From the NCBI GenBank assembly GCA_020052325.1, contig JAGVPF010000150.1:1-5147 (forward strand): DNA of 5,147 nucleotides, in the 5' to 3' direction. Origin of the DNA: an archaeon (lineage in GTDB: Archaea; Micrarchaeota; Micrarchaeia; Anstonellales; Bilamarchaeaceae). Positions 1 to 5,147 of this stretch are shown here, one piece after another. Within the stretch, counting starts at the first letter, position 1, and each line of letters opens with the position of its first letter. The notes under the pieces are model-generated. The model saw nothing but the letters and a program-made list of their open reading frames with translations, did not search any database and had not been told where the DNA came from. Position numbers and translations under genes: made by a program.

Positions 1-15
1 ATGAGCTTTGCTCAT
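1..15. repeat. Perfect hairpin just downstream of the putative variable region
   Basis: ATGAGC (1-6), TTT (7-9) and GCTCAT (10-15) form a perfect 6-bp stem with a 3-base loop. The stem may extend beyond the left edge. It lies inside the open reading frame, 35 bases past the last putatively variable codon (50-52). Several characterised DGRs have a short hairpin or cruciform just after the variable region that aids target recognition, so position and size fit. A 6-bp stem can also arise by chance. Confidence 0.5.
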
Positions 16-685
16 TAGCGTAGGCGGCTTCTATAGCCACCCCAAGACCGTTGGACCCCCTGCCGATGAGGTTGACGTACCGCCCGTCGCCGACGACGCC
101 GTAGTCGTCGCAGCCGCGGGCAACAAGGCCCACTCGTTTATCGATTCTCCAAAGGTGTCTGGCACTACTATTGCTGCCATCAATTTCATTTCCTGTTGGG
201 ATATCAAATTTCTGATCGCCAAGATACCACTTTTCAGAAGCAACAGGGAATTCAGTAACTATGCCGATCTCTTTAGCCTGCACAACTCTTGTTTTTCCGT
301 CTGTTTCAAGTGTAAAGTTCGGATGTTCGGCAACAAGAACAACGTTTTTCTTTCCCTGATGCTCTTCAGGGACCGGGAACACGTACCGCGTACCTGTTTC
401 AGAATCAACATATTCGATAGTTTTTCCAAGCTTCTGATCCGGTTTATCATAGCCAGTCATGGTGCCGCTCCAGCATGCAAATGCTTCTCTTATGCTTCGC
501 CACTCATCGCTTCCGACAAGGACTTTGCCCAGCCTTTTGTTCGAAGCGATTATCAAACCCGCTTTGTCGGCCTTTGCTAATGCCTCTTCCATCGGGACGC
601 CCTTTGGAAAAAAAGGGGTTAGAACGGCGAGTTTCGTGCCACGGATTCTATCATTTCCCGGAACCGGCTTGTGTGAAATGGTCAT
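1..685 (-). CDS. Candidate DGR target protein with variable C-terminal region (3' end missing)
   Basis: The minus strand is open from the ATG at 685-683 through position 1, giving 228 codons without a stop; the gene continues beyond the left edge. A ribosome binding site (AAGGTGG, 690-696) lies four bases before the ATG, which decides the start. No signal peptide or membrane segment is seen. Residues 1-175 resemble nothing I can name with confidence. Residues 179-190 (WRIDKRVGLVAR) precede a stretch (191-212) in which nearly every codon ends in C, followed by the framework LGVAIE (214-219). This layout (conserved x-R-G, variable run, spaced Arg, Gly-Val near the end) resembles the variable C-type-lectin-like end of DGR target proteins. 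That function is inferred: no reverse transcriptase or template repeat is visible. Roughly 140-480 is visibly more AT-rich than the neighbouring genes, suggesting separate acquisition. The gene is divergent from the TrmB-family regulator. The reading frame is secure; the role is moderately supported. Confidence 0.6.
   Translation of the reverse strand, partial: MTISHKPVPGNDRIRGTKLAVLTPFFPKGVPMEEALAKADKAGLIIASNKRLGKVLVGSDEWRSIREAFACWSGTMTGYDKPDQKLGKTIEYVDSETGTRYVFPVPEEHQGKKNVVLVAEHPNFTLETDGKTRVVQAKEIGIVTEFPVASEKWYLGDQKFDIPTGNEIDGSNSSARHLWRIDKRVGLVARGCDDYGVVGDGRYVNLIGRGSNGLGVAIEAAYANEQSS
50..115 (-). other. Putative DGR variable region (run of NNC codons)
   Basis: Codons 191-200 read GGC TGC GAC GAC TAC GGC and GTC GTC GGC GAC, ten in a row ending in C. 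After GGG CGG, codons 203-208 read TAC GTC AAC CTC ATC GGC, six more. Codons 211-212 are TCC AAC. In DGRs the template repeat is rich in AAC codons and only its adenines are randomised during reverse transcription, giving NNC codons in the variable copy: exactly the set Gly, Cys, Asp, Tyr, Val, Leu, Ile, Asn seen here. The rest of the gene uses mixed third bases, so this is a local signal and not general codon bias. No adenine-rich template copy occurs in the window; it would be expected further left. Confidence 0.6.
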
Positions 686-689
686 GTGT

Positions 690-696
690 CCACCTT
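690..696 (-). promoter_or_regulatory. Ribosome binding site of the candidate DGR target gene
   Basis: AAGGTGG on the minus strand lies four bases before the ATG at 685-683 and matches the archaeal anti-Shine-Dalgarno sequence. It fixes the start and supports this strand over the long competing frame on the plus strand. Confidence 0.8.
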
Positions 697-734
697 TAAT
701 GTTATCAAACATCTTAATTTGTGGATAAAACTAC

Positions 735-743
735 TATTTAAAT
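735..743. promoter_or_regulatory. Shared palindromic TATA element between divergent genes
   Basis: The plus strand reads TATTTAAAT, containing the 8-bp palindrome ATTTAAAT (736-743). On the minus strand it reads CGAATTTAAATA with an upstream CGAA resembling a BRE, and would start a transcript near 712 with a leader of about 27 bases that includes the ribosome binding site. On the plus strand its centre is about 28 bp before the ATG at 768, giving an almost leaderless TrmB-family transcript. Use in both directions is inferred from spacing. Confidence 0.55.
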
Positions 744-758
744 TCGTTTTCCCCCCTA

Positions 759-763
759 GGGAG
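759..763 (+). promoter_or_regulatory. Possible ribosome binding site of the TrmB-family gene
   Basis: GGGAG ends four bases before the ATG at 768. If the TATA element at 735-742 is used, transcription would start at about 764-767 and this site would lie outside the mRNA, so it matters only if an upstream promoter is used. Confidence 0.3.
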
Positions 764-767
764 TAGC

Positions 768-1550
768 ATGAAGCAGAGCATACTAGAGATGATTGGCCTC
801 ACCGAGGGCGAGGCCAAGACATACAAGGCCCTCCTGCGGCTTGGCTCGTCCTCGACAGGCGCGATATCGTCCGAAGCCGGCGTTTCCACATCAAAGCTGT
901 ATATCATCCTCGACAAGCTCGAGAGGAAGGGATTGGTGTCCCATGTCGACCGGAACGGTGTGCGCAACTTCCGGGCGGCCGAACCGGCGAAAATCAAGGA
1001 TTACCTCCATGAGAAGAAGCGGGAGGTCGATGCGCTTGAATCCGAACTGGAGGCTCAGCTCCCGAGCCTCATGCAACTTTATGCCCATGCTGGGACCCAT
1101 GAAGCCGTCGCCGTATTCAGCGGCTTGAAGGGGATGAGGACCGCCCACGAGCACACGTACATGAAACTCGGAAAAGGAGACATGTATTACGTCCTTGGCG
1201 TCCCCGACTATCCGCCCTGGGAGGAAAAGGGCCCGAAAGGGCAGTTCGCAAGATACTGGGAAACCGACCACCGGAGGAGGGCCGCTGCCGGGATAGGATG
1301 CCGCATGCTGTTCAACACAGATGCGAACGCTGCCCTCCTTAAGCAGAGGAATTCAACGCGCCTCTGCGAAGCCAGGTACATGCCGATAGACATACGGACC
1401 CCGGCCTATTTCACGATATACAAGGACACGATCCTGATTACCATGATATCCGCAGAGCCGATATGCATCGAAGTGACGAACCAGGATGTCGCGGACGCCT
1501 TCAAGGCGTATTTCGACGAGTTCTGGAGGAAGTCGAAGCCTTTCAAATGA
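768..1550 (+). CDS. TrmB-family transcriptional regulator
   Basis: This is a 260-residue protein of the archaeal TrmB type. Residues 10-70 form a winged helix-turn-helix: LTEGEAKTYKALL opens the domain, the recognition helix covers about 39-52 (VSTSKLYIILDKLE), and the wing covers 57-70. Residues 75-100 are a charged heptad-like helix, probably a dimerising coiled coil. Residues 110-260 form the effector domain, ending in a beta-rich stretch and an amphipathic helix (VADAFKAYFDEFW). Characterised TrmB proteins bind sugars and control sugar uptake or metabolism, but this effector domain is shorter than that of the sugar-sensing TrmB proteins, and its ligand cannot be read here. It is divergent from the candidate DGR target and converges on rubrerythrin. 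Control of the divergent gene is plausible but unproven. Family assignment is strong, target unknown. Confidence 0.9.
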   Translation: MKQSILEMIGLTEGEAKTYKALLRLGSSSTGAISSEAGVSTSKLYIILDKLERKGLVSHVDRNGVRNFRAAEPAKIKDYLHEKKREVDALESELEAQLPSLMQLYAHAGTHEAVAVFSGLKGMRTAHEHTYMKLGKGDMYYVLGVPDYPPWEEKGPKGQFARYWETDHRRRAAAGIGCRMLFNTDANAALLKQRNSTRLCEARYMPIDIRTPAYFTIYKDTILITMISAEPICIEVTNQDVADAFKAYFDEFWRKSKPFK

Positions 1551-1562
1551 TCGATTAAAAGA

Positions 1563-1590
1563 TGAAAAAAAGGATAAGAAGAAGAAAAAA
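1563..1590 (-). terminator. T-rich terminator after rubrerythrin
   Basis: Directly after the rubrerythrin stop (1593-1591) the minus strand reads T6 (1590-1585), a CTT-rich stretch, then T7 (1571-1565), with no hairpin. This matches oligo-T archaeal termination. The plus strand here is purine-rich, so the converging TrmB-family gene has no comparable signal. Confidence 0.7.
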
Positions 1591-2178
1591 TCAGTATGCC
1601 TCGCAAAGAATCATGTAATAGCTCCTGTCATGGTCGCAGGACGGGCATTTCGCCGGCGCTTCGTTGCCTTCATGCACATAGCCGCATTTCATGCAGACCC
1701 ACTTGACCTTCGCCGACTTCTTGAAGAGCGTGCCGGCTTTGACCTGCTCGAGGAGGAGTTTGTACCTTTGCTCGTGGTGCGCTTCAACAGTGCCAATCGA
1801 GCGCAAGCGCGCGGCGACATCCGCGAATCCCTCCTTCTGCGCCATCTGCGCGAACTCCGGATACATCTTCGTCGTCTCGTAATGCTCGCCGGCCATTGCT
1901 GCGGCGAGGTTCTCCGGGGTGGTCTTCACGACGTGCGGAACGTCTGACGACGCCATCACTTCGCCCTTCGTGCCGGTTTTTTCGAGGACCGCGTTCAGCA
2001 TGCGCATGTTCCATTCAGCATGCTCGACTTCGTTCATCGCGGTCGCGAGGAATATTTCTGAAATCTGCTGGTATCCCTCTTTCCGGGCTATGCTTGCGTA
2101 CATCGTGTAGCGGTTGCGCGCCATGCTTTCCCCGATGAACGCCGTCCCTAGATTCTCTATTGTTTTGTAGTCTCCCAT
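1591..2178 (-). CDS. rbr: Rubrerythrin
   Basis: This 195-residue non-haem iron protein reduces hydrogen peroxide to water in the cytoplasm, normally with electrons from rubredoxin or a related carrier. The N-terminal four-helix ferritin-like domain holds all expected diiron ligands: Glu17, Glu50 and His53 (NEVEH), Glu98 and Glu101 (GEHYE), Glu132 and His135 (EAHH). Their spacing closely matches classical rubrerythrin. The C-terminal rubredoxin domain has Cys162-x2-Cys165 (CMKCGY) and Cys178-x2-Cys181 (CPSC) for the single Fe site. Length is typical and nothing is missing. The start is fixed by the ribosome binding site AGGTGA (2184-2189). It lies 50 bp after the nucleotidylyltransferase on the same strand and could be co-transcribed or have its own weak promoter. 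The gene points to an anaerobe or microaerophile. Assignment is very secure. Confidence 0.97.
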   Translation of the reverse strand: MGDYKTIENLGTAFIGESMARNRYTMYASIARKEGYQQISEIFLATAMNEVEHAEWNMRMLNAVLEKTGTKGEVMASSDVPHVVKTTPENLAAAMAGEHYETTKMYPEFAQMAQKEGFADVAARLRSIGTVEAHHEQRYKLLLEQVKAGTLFKKSAKVKWVCMKCGYVHEGNEAPAKCPSCDHDRSYYMILCEAY

Positions 2179-2183
2179 TCAGT

Positions 2184-2189
2184 TCACCT
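2184..2189 (-). promoter_or_regulatory. Ribosome binding site of rubrerythrin
   Basis: AGGTGA on the minus strand, five bases before the ATG at 2178, is an exact match to the usual archaeal Shine-Dalgarno core. Its sequence up to the start (GGTGAACTGAATGG) closely resembles that of the 216-residue gene at 5024 (GGTGGACTGAATGG). Confidence 0.85.
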
Positions 2190-2228
2190 AACTAAATTCA
2201 ACAGCATGAATAGTAAACGAAAAGCGTT

Positions 2229-3467
2229 TTATTCCCCTTCCCCGTCTCCGACTTTTCCGAATTCAATAGGCTGTCTTGTGAAGACGCGCACGCCGGATGG
2301 CACGTTCTTGTTCACGACGACGCCCGAGTGTATCTCGCAGTTCGAGCCAATCAGCTTCCCCGGCATCGTGCATGAAAGCACGCCGAATTTCGTATTGTCG
2401 CCTACGAACGCCCCGAGCTTCTTCTTTCCCGAGTTCGCCCAACCTTTTTCGGTGAGCACGTTCACGTTGTCGGCGTCGAAGCGGAAGTTGGCGATTTGCG
2501 TGCCCGAGCCGAAATTCACATTCTCTCCGATGACGCTGTCGCCGATGTATGCAAGGTGCTTCGCGTTGACATTGTCAAGGAGAATGCTGCCCTTCACGGT
2601 CGTGCCGGGGCCTATCGAGCAGTTTTTTCCTATCGAGCAGAAGCCCCGTATGCACGCGTTCGGGCCGATGGTCGTCCCCTCCCCTATGTACGCGCAACCC
2701 TCGATGTAGCTGTTGATTATCCTTGCACCCTTTTCCATGATGACCTTGCCTTCGATGGTCGAGTTCTCGATGTGGCCGCTTTTCGCCTCCATTTTTGAGA
2801 GCAGGTATTCGTTCGCCTCAAGAAGGTCCCAGGGATATGCGATGTCCCGCCAGTAGCCCTCCACAACGACGCCTTTTGCGCCAACGAAAAGGCTGACAAG
2901 CTCGTGCTCGCCCCGCTCGGATTTCCCGACGGACTTCAGCTCGGAAAAGACGGTCGGCTCCATGCAATAGACCGAGAGGTTCGCCAGGTCGGACTTTGGG
3001 TGCGCCGGCTTCTCCTCAAAAAGGCTTATCCGGTCGCCCGAAAGCTCGGCGACGCCATACCCATGGGGGTTCGCGACTTTCTTTAGCCCGACCGTTATTC
3101 CGCCGGAGTGCGCGTCCATGACCGCTTTGATTACGGAGGCCTCAGTAACGATGTCGCCGGCCAGGACCATGAACGTGTCATCGATGTGCGGCTGCGCGCA
3201 GAGCAGAGCGGCGCCCGAGCCGTTCTCCGCACCCTGCTCCACGAACGAGACTTTGAGGCCGAAATCGGTCTTCGAGACGTAGTCGGCGATCTTCTCCTTC
3301 ATATGGCGCACGACAATGACGGCTTCGGTGATGCCGGCTTTCTTCGCCTCGTCAAGGAGATGGTGGAGTATGGGCCTTCCTGCCGCATGGAGCATTGGCT
3401 TGGGCCTCGTCTCGGTCAGCGGCCGGAGGCGGATTCCGTCTCCGGCGGCAAGGATTATCGCTTTCAT
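2229..3467 (-). CDS. Bifunctional sugar-1-phosphate nucleotidylyltransferase/acyltransferase, archaeal GlmU-like
   Basis: This 412-residue enzyme joins a sugar 1-phosphate to a nucleoside triphosphate, releasing pyrophosphate, and probably acetylates an amino-sugar phosphate; the product feeds glycan, N-glycan or envelope synthesis. The N-terminal Rossmann-like domain (1-225) opens with the nucleotide-binding signature LAAGDGIRLRPLT (6-18) and the catalytic-type RPKP (21-24). It also has AENGSG (80-85), the metal-binding LAGD (102-105), EEKP (151-154) and GYWRDI (204-209). Residues 230-395 are a left-handed beta-helix of hexapeptide repeats. Within it, AKHLAYIGDS (302-311) and GSGTQIANFRFD (320-331) match the acetyltransferase part of archaeal homologues such as Sulfolobus ST0452. 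I prefer the ATG at 3467 over TTG at 3482, because the signature then starts at residue 6 and the TATA spacing fits a leaderless transcript. Exact sugar and nucleotide are undetermined; glucose-1-phosphate thymidylyltransferase is an alternative label. Confidence 0.9.
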   Translation of the reverse strand: MKAIILAAGDGIRLRPLTETRPKPMLHAAGRPILHHLLDEAKKAGITEAVIVVRHMKEKIADYVSKTDFGLKVSFVEQGAENGSGAALLCAQPHIDDTFMVLAGDIVTEASVIKAVMDAHSGGITVGLKKVANPHGYGVAELSGDRISLFEEKPAHPKSDLANLSVYCMEPTVFSELKSVGKSERGEHELVSLFVGAKGVVVEGYWRDIAYPWDLLEANEYLLSKMEAKSGHIENSTIEGKVIMEKGARIINSYIEGCAYIGEGTTIGPNACIRGFCSIGKNCSIGPGTTVKGSILLDNVNAKHLAYIGDSVIGENVNFGSGTQIANFRFDADNVNVLTEKGWANSGKKKLGAFVGDNTKFGVLSCTMPGKLIGSNCEIHSGVVVNKNVPSGVRVFTRQPIEFGKVGDGEGE

Positions 3468-3488
3468 AATTTGATATTGCAAGAATCG

Positions 3489-3497
3489 CTTTAAGTC
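3489..3497 (-). promoter_or_regulatory. TATA element of the nucleotidylyltransferase
   Basis: GACTTAAAG on the minus strand is centred about 25 bp before the ATG at 3467. No ribosome binding site precedes that ATG, so the spacing suggests leaderless transcription and supports the ATG start. Confidence 0.55.
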
Positions 3498-3527
3498 GTT
3501 TGTATTTGCCGGTCATTCACATATATA

Positions 3528-3535
3528 TTTATAAA
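3528..3535 (+). promoter_or_regulatory. TATA box of the lipoprotein-like gene
   Basis: TTTATAAA sits in an AT-rich stretch (3519-3536) with its centre about 26 bp before the ATG at 3558. No ribosome binding site is present, so the transcript is probably leaderless. It is the strongest promoter-like sequence in the window. Confidence 0.75.
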
Positions 3536-3557
3536 CTGTAACAAATAAAAACACCTT

Positions 3558-4346
3558 ATGCGCCTGAGGAAAACGCTTGCATTCGGTGGGGGGGAAGCGG
3601 AGAAGCCGCAGAAAATCAGGACGCTCGCTTATGCGCTGACTTTTTCTTTGCCGCTCCTTGCCGCATGCGGGGCGCATGCAGCCGCCACAAGCGGCGGGAA
3701 CACGGTCCCGACCCGGCAGGCGAGCGGGATTAGGATGCAGGAACGCCAGAGGCCGACCGGACCGGCATGCGGTTCCGGTATTGAATCCATCCTGCAGCCA
3801 GGGGAGGCGGTCAGGCAGGCCGTCTGCAGGTTCGGCAGGGACTACGTGATGACCGACAACAGCCTCCTTATCGTGACAAGAGCCCGCGAGAGCTTCACGT
3901 TCGAGCCGATTTCCCTTGCGATGCATGCGACCAGGACGGACATGCGCGAGTATCAGGCACAGGGCATCGCCGACTGGGAACCGGGCGAGAATTCGGTATT
4001 CGTATTGACTAGGAACGACAGGACGCTGACGCGCATCCCGAACGAGGACATGGGCGATACCGTCCCGGCGTATACGATGCCTTTCGACACGTCCGTACTC
4101 GGAAGCGAAAGCATGGTCTATTATTCGGGATTCCTGTTCATCGCCCCGCGCGATGCGCCCGTCATGGCGTTCTCTTTTACCGGCGGGGTCGAGTCCAGGA
4201 ACCTTCCGCTCCGCTCGCAGCTGGAGGACGCGGGGTTCTTCACGAGGGGCAACATGCTCATTTTCGGGAAGGCCGGCGTGGAAGAGACGGAGATACGCGT
4301 GGAAGGAAGCGATGTCAAGAGTATACGGCTGATAAAAAGGATATAA
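3558..4346 (+). CDS. Predicted exported lipoprotein of unknown function, beta-rich
   Basis: I do not recognise this 262-residue protein. A basic N-terminal region of about 21 residues precedes a hydrophobic segment (22-36). That segment ends in LAAC (34-37), a good match to the lipobox, so the mature protein may be anchored outside the cell through a lipid on Cys37. Residues 38-70 are Ala/Gly/Pro/Arg-rich, like a linker. Cys71 and Cys90 could form a disulphide. The rest has recurring beta-strand segments of similar make-up: NSLLIVTRARESFTF (101-115), NSVFVLTRNDRTLTRI (145-160), SGFLFIAPRDAPVMAF (190-205) and GNMLIFGKAGVEETEI (231-246). These suggest three or four blades of a small beta-propeller-like fold; that is inference. 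The start is supported by the TATA spacing. It is divergent from the nucleotidylyltransferase and converges on an unknown operon. A long antisense frame over it looks spurious. Confidence 0.65.
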   Translation: MRLRKTLAFGGGEAEKPQKIRTLAYALTFSLPLLAACGAHAAATSGGNTVPTRQASGIRMQERQRPTGPACGSGIESILQPGEAVRQAVCRFGRDYVMTDNSLLIVTRARESFTFEPISLAMHATRTDMREYQAQGIADWEPGENSVFVLTRNDRTLTRIPNEDMGDTVPAYTMPFDTSVLGSESMVYYSGFLFIAPRDAPVMAFSFTGGVESRNLPLRSQLEDAGFFTRGNMLIFGKAGVEETEIRVEGSDVKSIRLIKRI

Positions 4347-4373
4347 AAATAAAATGAGGAAAAAAATCAAAAA
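4347..4373 (-). terminator. T-rich terminator after the 216-residue gene
   Basis: After the stop at 4376-4374 the minus strand reads T5 (4373-4369), GAT, T7 (4366-4360), then further T tracts. No hairpin is needed, as expected for archaeal oligo-T termination. The plus strand is A-rich, so the converging lipoprotein-like gene lacks an equivalent signal. Confidence 0.7.
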
Positions 4374-5024
4374 TCAGCTTTCACTGCGCCTTCTTACCGC
4401 GGATATCGCGATTCGCTCGCTTTCAGGGTCGCGAATCATGGCCGCGTAAGCCCTCGCATACGCCTGGCCGAACTGCCCGAATTCGGGTGTGCCAGGCCTG
4501 ACGGTTGCACCGTCCGGGGTCGTAATGGCGAGAATCGGGCTCGGGCTGGCAGAAAGCATCCTGCGAAGCTGGCCCACCCTGCTCTGCTCCACGCTAGACA
4601 TGCCGGCTGATGCAAGCGCGGTCCTGGTTTCGACGCGGTACTGGTTCCCGTCCACCGTGACATCGTAGACGAATGTCCTTACCGGGGCCGGCCTCTGCAC
4701 CTCGGCAATGACCGGAGCAGGCCTAAGCGGCCCTGCGAGCAGCATGCCGGTGAACATCTCGCGCACCTGCCCGGGCTGGAGCTGGCTGAGCCTCCTTGTT
4801 GAAGGCGAAATCTCGCTCCACCTGGCATTTATTGCATTGATGTCGTTCACCCAGTCGGATTGCTGCGGGGTCAGGCGGACGTTCTGCCCGCCGCGAAGGC
4901 GCTGGACGATATCCATTACTTCCCTTGCCTGTACCTCGGTATAGCCGCGGTGGACCATCCGGTCCATGAAAACCCGCTCCATCTCGGATACGCGCGCTTC
5001 CGTTGGTCTTTGAGCTTGTGCCAT
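4374..5024 (-). CDS. Unknown soluble protein, 216 residues
   Basis: I do not recognise this protein. It has no signal peptide, no membrane segment and no cysteine, so it is probably cytoplasmic. Residues 1-95 look helical and charged (for example ERVFMDRMV and YTEVQAREVMDIVQRLR) and include RLTPQQSDWVNDINAINARW (50-69). A proline-rich linker contains RPAPV twice (101-105 and 111-115). A beta-rich part follows (FVYDVTVDGNQYRVETRT, 118-135), then SPILAITTPDGATVRPGTPE (162-181) and a basic tail ending RRRSES. The start is fixed by the strong ribosome binding site (5029-5036). It follows the partial gene at the right edge after only 12 bp, so the two form an operon and may act together. The gene call is likely correct: codon use resembles the neighbours and the frame is long. 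Function is unknown. Confidence 0.75.
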   Translation of the reverse strand: MAQAQRPTEARVSEMERVFMDRMVHRGYTEVQAREVMDIVQRLRGGQNVRLTPQQSDWVNDINAINARWSEISPSTRRLSQLQPGQVREMFTGMLLAGPLRPAPVIAEVQRPAPVRTFVYDVTVDGNQYRVETRTALASAGMSSVEQSRVGQLRRMLSASPSPILAITTPDGATVRPGTPEFGQFGQAYARAYAAMIRDPESERIAISAVRRRSES

Positions 5025-5028
5025 TCAG

Positions 5029-5036
5029 TCCACCCC
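5029..5036 (-). promoter_or_regulatory. Ribosome binding site of the 216-residue gene
   Basis: GGGGTGGA on the minus strand fills most of the 12-bp gap between the upstream stop (5039-5037) and the ATG at 5024, with a four-base spacer. It supports translation of both genes from one mRNA. Confidence 0.8.
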
Positions 5037-5147
5037 TCAATTTCTCCTCGTGCTACCTTCCTGCGGAACTTCCGCGATGCGGACCGCCGTGCTTTCCACG
5101 TATCTTCCGTTGCGGAACGTAAGGTTGAGATAGGAGTCCCTGAACTG
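5037..5147 (-). CDS. C-terminal end of an unknown protein (5' part missing)
   Basis: From the right edge one minus-strand frame reads 36 codons to TGA at 5039-5037, encoding QFRDSYLNLTFRNGRYV followed by ESTAVRIAEVPQEGSTRRN. The alternating polar and hydrophobic residues suggest two beta-strands joined by an NG turn, then a polar tail. A second frame is also open here, but this one has the more protein-like composition and its stop sits directly before the ribosome binding site of the next gene, as expected in an operon. Too little remains to name a family. Confidence 0.6.
   Translation of the reverse strand, partial: QFRDSYLNLTFRNGRYVESTAVRIAEVPQEGSTRRN

Noticed and set aside
91..110. Inverted repeat CGACGAC-6-GTCGTCG inside the putative variable region
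   Set aside because: It arises directly from neighbouring GAC GAC and GTC GTC codons, so it is probably a by-product of the NNC codons and not a functional hairpin.
8..580. 190-residue plus-strand frame opposite the candidate DGR target gene
   Set aside because: It begins with a weak TTG and has no ribosome binding site. Its composition is odd, and the opposite strand has a longer frame with a good ribosome binding site and the NNC-codon pattern.
1486..1947. 153-residue plus-strand frame across the TrmB-family/rubrerythrin junction
   Set aside because: It is antisense to an unmistakable rubrerythrin with all metal ligands and begins inside the TrmB-family gene in another frame.
3513..4370. 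285-residue minus-strand frame over the lipoprotein-like gene
   Set aside because: Its product is rich in Arg, His and Pro as is typical of a shadow frame in GC-rich coding DNA. It would span the divergent promoter's AT-rich DNA, and the plus-strand gene has a promoter and signal peptide.
4723..5040. 105-residue minus-strand frame overlapping the start of the 216-residue gene
   Set aside because: It starts with TTG overlapping the upstream gene's stop and lies wholly in another frame of the better-supported gene, with low-complexity Arg/Ala/Gly composition.

Overview
The window looks archaeal. Promoters are of the TATA-box type, placed about 25 bp before leaderless starts or further upstream of leaders carrying a GGTG-type ribosome binding site. 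Minus-strand genes end in T-rich tracts. The recognisable proteins are a TrmB-family regulator and a sugar-1-phosphate nucleotidylyltransferase/acyltransferase of the archaeal GlmU-like type, with a rubrerythrin as a further hint of an anaerobic or oxygen-sensitive host. Gene packing is tight and most genes are moderately GC-rich. This would fit a DPANN or related archaeal lineage, but the phylum cannot be fixed from these genes.

Left region (1-767). A minus-strand gene starts at 685, has a good ribosome binding site, and runs off the left edge after 228 codons. Near the visible C-terminal end it carries a run of codons that nearly all end in C (NNC) and encode a random-looking mix of Gly, Cys, Asp, Tyr, Val, Leu, Ile and Asn. 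Short framework residues flank the run, and a perfect hairpin lies just downstream. This is the pattern expected of the variable region of a diversity-generating retroelement (DGR) target protein. The reverse transcriptase and template repeat would lie off the left edge, so the system is inferred and not shown. The gene is divergent from a TrmB-family regulator (768-1550) and shares a palindromic TATA element with it.

Middle region (1551-3557). On the minus strand a sugar-1-phosphate nucleotidylyltransferase/acyltransferase (start 3467) is followed after about 50 bp by a full-length rubrerythrin (start 2178). The first supplies activated sugars for glycans or the cell envelope; the second detoxifies peroxide. 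Their proximity may reflect co-transcription but suggests no shared pathway.

Right region (3558-5147). A plus-strand gene encodes a secreted protein with a lipoprotein-type signal peptide and beta-rich repeats. It converges on a two-gene minus-strand operon: the C-terminal end of an unknown protein cut by the right edge, then, 12 bp later, an unknown soluble 216-residue protein. No tRNA, rRNA, CRISPR array or insertion sequence was seen, and no stretch over 300 bases lacks a gene.
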